Origin: a virus
Direction: 5' to 3' (one strand)
DNA length: 24,327 nucleotides
Virus record (IMG/VR): IMGVR_UViG_3300042542_000919
Coordinates: 1-24,327 of that record
Each line of letters opens with the position of its first letter. The first letter of the stretch is position 1. This document shows, piece after piece, positions 20,865 to 24,327 of the stretch. Below the pieces are notes generated by a model. That model was given only the letters and a program-made list of their open reading frames with translations, was not told the DNA's origin and ran no database searches. The position numbers were made by a program, and so were the translations under genes.

Positions 20865-21996
20865 GGTTCTTGCTTTAAAAAGACGAACTAAAATAATACA
20901 AGGAGGCACGGCAGCTTCGAAAACGTATTCTATTTTAGCAGTCTTAATAAACAAAGCAATACAACAACCTAACTTAGAAATAAGCGTAGTAGCTGAGTCA
21001 ATACCTCATCTTCGTAGGGGTGCATTAAAAGACTTTCTTAAAATACTTAAATGGACTAATCGCTTTAACGATGACCAGTTCAATAAATCTTTATTAACCT
21101 ACAATTTTAAAAATGGAAGTGTTTTTGAATTTTTTAGTGCGGATGATAGTAGTAAGTTACGTGGTGCTCGCCGTGATATTCTATATATTAACGAGTGTAA
21201 TAATGTTACCTTTGAATCTTATAATGAACTTTCTATACGGACTAAAAAAGAAGTATTTTTAGACTTTAACCCGGCTAATGAGTTTTGGGTACATACGGAA
21301 CTAAAAGACGAACCCGATGCAGACTTTATAATACTTACTTACAAGGATAACGAAGCCTTAGACAACTCAATAGTTGAACAAATAGAAAAGAACCGCTTAA
21401 AAGCTGAAACAAGCGCATATTGGGGTAATTGGTGGAGAGTTTATGGGTTAGGTGAAATAGGAATGTTAGAAGGCGTTATATTTAGTAACTGGAAACAGAT
21501 TGACACAATACCAAAAGAAGCAAAGTTAATAGGAATCGGTTTAGACTTTGGATATACAAACGACCCGACAGCAGCAGTTGAAATTTACAATTATAACGGA
21601 ACACGAATACTTAACGAATTAGTTTACCGAACAGGAATGTTAAACAGCGATATAGCTAAAACACTTCCTAATAGTTGCCCGATATATGCGGATAGTTCCG
21701 AACCTAAATCAATAGACGAAATAAGACGCTACGGAAAGACGATTAAAGGAGTTACAAAAGGCAAGGACTCAATTAACTACGGAATTGATGTTATGCAAAG
21801 CCAAGAATATTTAGTTACGTCAAACAGCGTTAATCTAATTAAAGAACTTAGAGCGTATTGCTGGGACGTAGATAAACAAGGCACACGACTAAATAAACCT
21901 ATTGACACAAATAACCACGCTATAGATGCTTTACGTTATCACGAAATGGAAACTTTAGGTTTAAAGCGCAATTACGGAACATATAATATACGTTAA
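20836..21996 (+). CDS. terL: Terminase large subunit
   Basis: 386 residues. The ATPase half has QGGTAASKTYSI (Walker A GGTAASKT, 23-30, with Ser before Lys as in many terminases) and DILYINECNNV (Walker B). The nuclease half has GLDFGYTNDPTA (D237), CPIYADSSEP (D286) and NNHAIDALRY (D364), the RNase H-like metal-binding acids. It cuts concatemers and pumps DNA into proheads through the portal. It is short but complete. Its stop overlaps the next ATG as TAATG. Confidence 0.92.
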   Translation: MFKRTTATNKVLALKRRTKIIQGGTAASKTYSILAVLINKAIQQPNLEISVVAESIPHLRRGALKDFLKILKWTNRFNDDQFNKSLLTYNFKNGSVFEFFSADDSSKLRGARRDILYINECNNVTFESYNELSIRTKKEVFLDFNPANEFWVHTELKDEPDADFIILTYKDNEALDNSIVEQIEKNRLKAETSAYWGNWWRVYGLGEIGMLEGVIFSNWKQIDTIPKEAKLIGIGLDFGYTNDPTAAVEIYNYNGTRILNELVYRTGMLNSDIAKTLPNSCPIYADSSEPKSIDEIRRYGKTIKGVTKGKDSINYGIDVMQSQEYLVTSNSVNLIKELRAYCWDVDKQGTRLNKPIDTNNHAIDALRYHEMETLGLKRNYGTYNIR

Positions 21997-22175
21997 TGAC
22001 AGACAACACAGCGGTGATGACCCAAGAAGTTGAGAACTATGTGTATATTAGAACGGGTAAACGTGTAAAGATAGTTTTTAACGACTCAATGAATTTAAGA
22101 AAGCATTTAATATTACTTGGCGAAGCGTATGCAGTTGCCGTGTACTACAATAAACAAAATAAAACGTTTAAATAA
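21996..22175 (+). CDS. Small protein after terminase, unknown
   Basis: 59 residues: MTDNTAVMTQEVENYVYIRT, GKRVKIVF, MNLRKHLILLGEAYAVAVYY, basic end. Its ATG overlaps the terL stop (TAATG) and it ends one base before the next ATG, which supports it as real. No known function. Confidence 0.6.
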   Translation: MTDNTAVMTQEVENYVYIRTGKRVKIVFNDSMNLRKHLILLGEAYAVAVYYNKQNKTFK

Positions 22176-22176
22176 T

Positions 22177-22920
22177 ATGAAGTTAGAATTAATCGTACCA
22201 ACTAAGTTAAGTGAGATTCCTTTAAAGCATTACCAAAAGTTTTTAGGTATTGCCAAAAACACGAATGATGAGGTTTTTTTAGCTGAGAAAATGATACAAT
22301 GTTTTTGCGGTATCGAACTAAAAGAAGTAGTTAAAATTCAGTTTAAAGAAATAGAATCATTAAGTCATCATTTTGCTGCGATGTTTAAACAAAAGCCTGA
22401 GTTTAAAAATAGGTTTAAGATTGCAGGAGTTGAATTTGGTTTTATTCCTAACTTAGAAAATATGAGCTGGGGAGAATATATAGACTTAGAAGCCAATATA
22501 AGCGATATAAACAACTTTCACAAAGCAATGGCTGTTATGTATCGTCCTATAGTAGAAAAACACGGAGACAAGTATAAGATTGAACCTTACGAAAGTTCTG
22601 CTAACTATTCCGAAATAATGGAAAACGTTAGTTTAGATATAGCATTAGGAGCAAAGGTTTTTTTTTACAATTTAGAGAACGAGTTGTTAGGGGCTACCCT
22701 GTCTTATTTGGAGACGGAGATAATGAAGGAGAAGGAGATAGCAACGACTTTAGCGAAAGAGCTCAATTTAGCAAACAATGGGGCTGGTATCAAAGCATAT
22801 ATGCAGCAGCTAAAGGAGACGTCACAAAGTTTGAAGAAGTTACCCGACTTCGACTTACAACAGCACTTACCTTTCTTACTTTCGAAAAGCAGAAAATCGA
22901 AATTGAGCAACGTGAATTAA
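22177..22920 (+). CDS. Tail assembly chaperone-like protein, zero-frame product
   Basis: 247 residues from ATG 22177; a TTG at 22117 is rejected because it lies inside the preceding gene. LIVPTKLSEIPLKHYQKF, EKMIQCFCGIEL, FGFIPNLENMSWGEYIDLEA and KAMAVMYRPIVEK form a pattern found in Bacteroidota phage genes between terminase and tail genes. By place it would be the counterpart of lambda gpG. Residues 164-247 (NLENELLGATLSYLETEI, NGAGIKAYMQQLKETSQSL) are coded by a stretch that is also open in the -1 frame. Homopolymer T58-T66 (22658-22666) lies at the branch point. Confidence 0.65.
   Translation: MKLELIVPTKLSEIPLKHYQKFLGIAKNTNDEVFLAEKMIQCFCGIELKEVVKIQFKEIESLSHHFAAMFKQKPEFKNRFKIAGVEFGFIPNLENMSWGEYIDLEANISDINNFHKAMAVMYRPIVEKHGDKYKIEPYESSANYSEIMENVSLDIALGAKVFFYNLENELLGATLSYLETEIMKEKEIATTLAKELNLANNGAGIKAYMQQLKETSQSLKKLPDFDLQQHLPFLLSKSRKSKLSNVN
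22659..22665 (+). other. Candidate -1 ribosomal slippery site T TTT TTT
   Basis: In the frame of the 22177 gene the codons GTT TTT TTT TAC contain the perfect X XXY YYZ heptamer T TTT TTT. The -1 frame is open from 22632 to 22943. A weak AGGG/CCCT hairpin (22689-22700) lies downstream. The site is within a nine-T run. Confidence 0.65.
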
Positions 22921-22946
22921 ATAGACAATTTAAAAAAGGAATATGA
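22665..22946 (+). CDS. -1 frame extension: alternative C-terminus of the tail chaperone-like protein
   Basis: If ribosomes slip -1 at 22659-22665, residues 1-163 of the zero-frame protein join 93 new residues (total 256). They include VVRGYPVLFGDGD, then FSKQWGWYQSIYAAAKGDV, FEEVTRLRLTTALTFLTFEK and EIEQRELNRQFKK. I recognise the GWYQSIY...GD...FEEVT......L..L.FEK pattern as a typical C-terminus in such phages. No ATG, GTG or TTG occurs in this frame from 22632 to that block, so it cannot start by itself. Its stop (22944-22946) overlaps the next ATG (22943) exactly as in other coupled gene pairs here. Role: T-like partner for tube or tape assembly, by analogy with lambda gpGT. Confidence 0.65.
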   Translation, partial: LQFRERVVRGYPVLFGDGDNEGEGDSNDFSERAQFSKQWGWYQSIYAAAKGDVTKFEEVTRLRLTTALTFLTFEKQKIEIEQRELNRQFKKGI

Positions 22947-23401
22947 GTTATTACGGAATATTAAACATAATTAAATCTGAGTTAGAATCAACTGACTTAG
23001 TGAACACGGTAACGCAAGGAGATATATTTAGAATCGACTTAGCTAAACAAACTATATTTCCGTTAGCTCATATCATTGTAAATAATGCAACGTTTGAAAG
23101 TAATGTTATTCGTTATAATATTTCTATAATTGCTATGGACGTAGTGGATATATCAAAAGACGAAACAACGGACATTTTTGTAGGAAATGATAACGAGCAA
23201 GATGTATTGAATACTCAGATAACAATGTTAAATCGTGTTTACGATAGATTAACTCGTGGCGATTACTTTTTAAATTTAGGAATCATTGACGGCAACCCAA
23301 CTTGTGAACCATTTATAGAAAGGTTCGAAAATAACTTAGCAGGTTGGACGATGACATTTGATTATTTGATAGGAAACGAAATGACTGTTTGCGATGGATA
23401 G
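22943..23401 (+). CDS. Tail completion/terminator-like protein
   Basis: 152 residues: QGDIFRIDLAKQTIFPLAHI, FVGNDNEQDVLNTQITMLNR and FERFENNLAGWTMTFDY-type segments (ERFENNLAGWTMTFDYLI). This family follows the preceding one in Bacteroidota phages; the size and mixed fold fit tail-terminator or neck proteins. It has no recognised catalytic site. Its ATG overlaps the stop of the -1 frame, not of the zero frame, of the previous gene. Confidence 0.6.
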   Translation: MSYYGILNIIKSELESTDLVNTVTQGDIFRIDLAKQTIFPLAHIIVNNATFESNVIRYNISIIAMDVVDISKDETTDIFVGNDNEQDVLNTQITMLNRVYDRLTRGDYFLNLGIIDGNPTCEPFIERFENNLAGWTMTFDYLIGNEMTVCDG

Positions 23402-23900
23402 GCAGCAAGTTTTAGATAGGTTCGTAAAGCACGTTGTTAGTCAAGCTAAGAAGAATTTAACGACTACAAATAAAAACGCTTCTAAGAAACTATACAATTC
23501 AATTAAGGGCGAAGCAAAAGCCTTTCCGAACTCAATAGGTATTTATTTCGATATGGAGGAATACGGCTTCTTTCAAGATAAAGGGGTTTCAGGTGTTAAG
23601 AAAAAATATGATACTCCATTTAGTTATAAATCTAAAATGCCGCCGCCAAAAGCATTTGATAAATGGACTATTCGCAAGGGAATTGCACCGAGGGGAGCAG
23701 GTGGTAAATTCCAAAGCCGTAAAGGTTTAAATTTTGCTATTGCTCGTTCCATATTTGAGAAAGGAATTAAACCGAGTTTATTTTTTACAAAACCATTTGA
23801 AGCAGCTTTTAAAAACCTACCCGATGACTTAATAGAAAGCTACGGGTTTGAAGTTGAAGATTTATTTAATGACATAATGAACCAAACATTTAGAAAATGA
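23394..23900 (+). CDS. HK97-gp10-like neck / tail-completion protein
   Basis: 168 residues, basic. MEEYGFFQDKGVSGVKKKYD, then MPPPKAFDKWTIRKGIAP, GAGGKFQSRKGLNFAIARSI and GIKPSLFF: the 'eYg.f.DkGVsG...P......W...kGi' layout is that of gp10-like head-tail joining proteins. It overlaps the previous gene by eight bases and the next by ATGA. Confidence 0.6.
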   Translation: MDRQQVLDRFVKHVVSQAKKNLTTTNKNASKKLYNSIKGEAKAFPNSIGIYFDMEEYGFFQDKGVSGVKKKYDTPFSYKSKMPPPKAFDKWTIRKGIAPRGAGGKFQSRKGLNFAIARSIFEKGIKPSLFFTKPFEAAFKNLPDDLIESYGFEVEDLFNDIMNQTFRK

Positions 23901-24327
23901 TATTTGCACGAAGCCCATATATTGTAACGATAGACGAACTTGCTCAAGAAAGTACACGATTAGAATTGTTTTTATGGAACGGAACTGGCTCAGCACCTGC
24001 AGCACCTACTTATTCACTTAGTAAAAAAATTCCAAGTTCAAATCAAACAGAAACTTATTATAATATTGCTCCTTTCATTCGTGAGTTTTTCGACTTTTCG
24101 CAGTCAACCCCCATTGTTGCAGGTAGTGATGACTTAACAAATGATTACGCTTATTGTAATGTAGAATATAAAACTTACTACACTTTGGGAGGTGTTGAAA
24201 GTTTAATAGACACTTTTACAGATAAAGCATTTGACGGTTTTGGTTATTATGAAGACGGATATAATTATTCAGGTCAACAAATTTTATTAACTGATTTAAG
24301 TAATTACGGCGGTGCAAATGTTTATTA
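23897..24327 (+). CDS. Tail structural protein, N-terminal part (partial)
   Basis: The frame opens at ATG 23897 (ATGA overlap with the previous stop) and stays open to the window end; about 143 residues are visible. ARSPYIVTIDELAQESTRLE, LFLWNGTG, YSLSKKIPSSNQTETYYNIA and PFIREFFDF resemble a tail-protein family after neck genes in Bacteroidota phages, perhaps baseplate or distal tail. The C-terminus is missing, so no closer call is possible. Confidence 0.6.
   Translation, partial: MIFARSPYIVTIDELAQESTRLELFLWNGTGSAPAAPTYSLSKKIPSSNQTETYYNIAPFIREFFDFSQSTPIVAGSDDLTNDYAYCNVEYKTYYTLGGVESLIDTFTDKAFDGFGYYEDGYNYSGQQILLTDLSNYGGANVY

Noticed and set aside
22117-22176. TTG-started extension of the tail chaperone-like gene (likewise TTG at 4838, 18028, 19098 and GTG at 11934)
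   Set aside because: These starts lie inside upstream genes, terminators or the leader; nearer ATG (or GTGA-coupled GTG) codons have the expected leaders.
22725-22740. AAGGAG-like repeats in the dual-frame region as a ribosome binding or stimulator site
   Set aside because: They are downstream of the slippery site, where a Shine-Dalgarno-like stimulator would not act, and genes in this window do not use such sites.
1-24327. CRISPR arrays, tRNA genes, insertion sequences, attachment sites
   Set aside because: No regularly spaced repeats, no cloverleaf with a T-loop GTTCRA pattern, no transposase or integrase motifs were seen.

Overview
The window is a contiguous piece of a tailed bacteriophage (or prophage) of a Bacteroidota host, most likely Flavobacteriia. 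The base composition is AT-rich and every supported gene is on the + strand. Start codons follow A/T-rich leaders instead of Shine-Dalgarno sequences. Promoters have the Bacteroidota form TTG-N19-TAnnTTTG, and many proteins resemble families I know mainly from Bacteroidota phages. No integrase, tRNA, CRISPR array or insertion sequence was seen. Both ends cut through tail genes (end of the tape measure at base 1, a tail protein running off base 24327), so the missing part of the genome probably holds the rest of the tail module.

Layout. (1) 1-10121, late structural and lysis block: tape-measure end, XkdF-like head protease, two related small helical proteins flanking a Cys-rich protein, scaffold, decoration protein, major capsid protein and terminator, a probable tail-tube protein and terminator, small structural protein, portal, connector, fibre/receptor-type proteins, holin-like protein, endolysin, terminator. 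(2) 10162-17960, early block: four near-identical promoters start runs of small genes, mostly joined by ATGA overlaps. They cover a DnaD-like initiator, DnaB-like helicase, NinG, ERF annealing protein, YqaJ-type exonuclease and a small XRE regulator. (3) 17983-20507: terminator, sigma-like factor, small genes, and a ParB-methyltransferase fusion. (4) 20526-24327: small and large terminase, then neck and tail assembly genes.

How it fits together: early promoters using the host sigma factor would express replication and recombination genes (helicase loading, ERF/exonuclease annealing recombination, NinG). The sigma-like protein is a candidate trigger of the late genes that follow it. Terminase, portal, scaffold and protease build and fill the head.

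Most notable observations: (a) a tail-assembly-chaperone-like gene with a perfect T TTT TTT slippery site and a long, start-codon-less -1 frame that ends in the ATGA overlap with the next gene, so about 250 bases appear to be read in two frames; (b) a leader before the replication initiator gene with long, mutually exclusive pairings, one of which would mask the start-codon region; (c) a four-copy promoter repeat conserved far beyond its -33/-7 boxes; (d) a tandem-repeat non-coding segment after the helicase that is an origin candidate; (e) a strand-biased excess of the hexamer AACACG.
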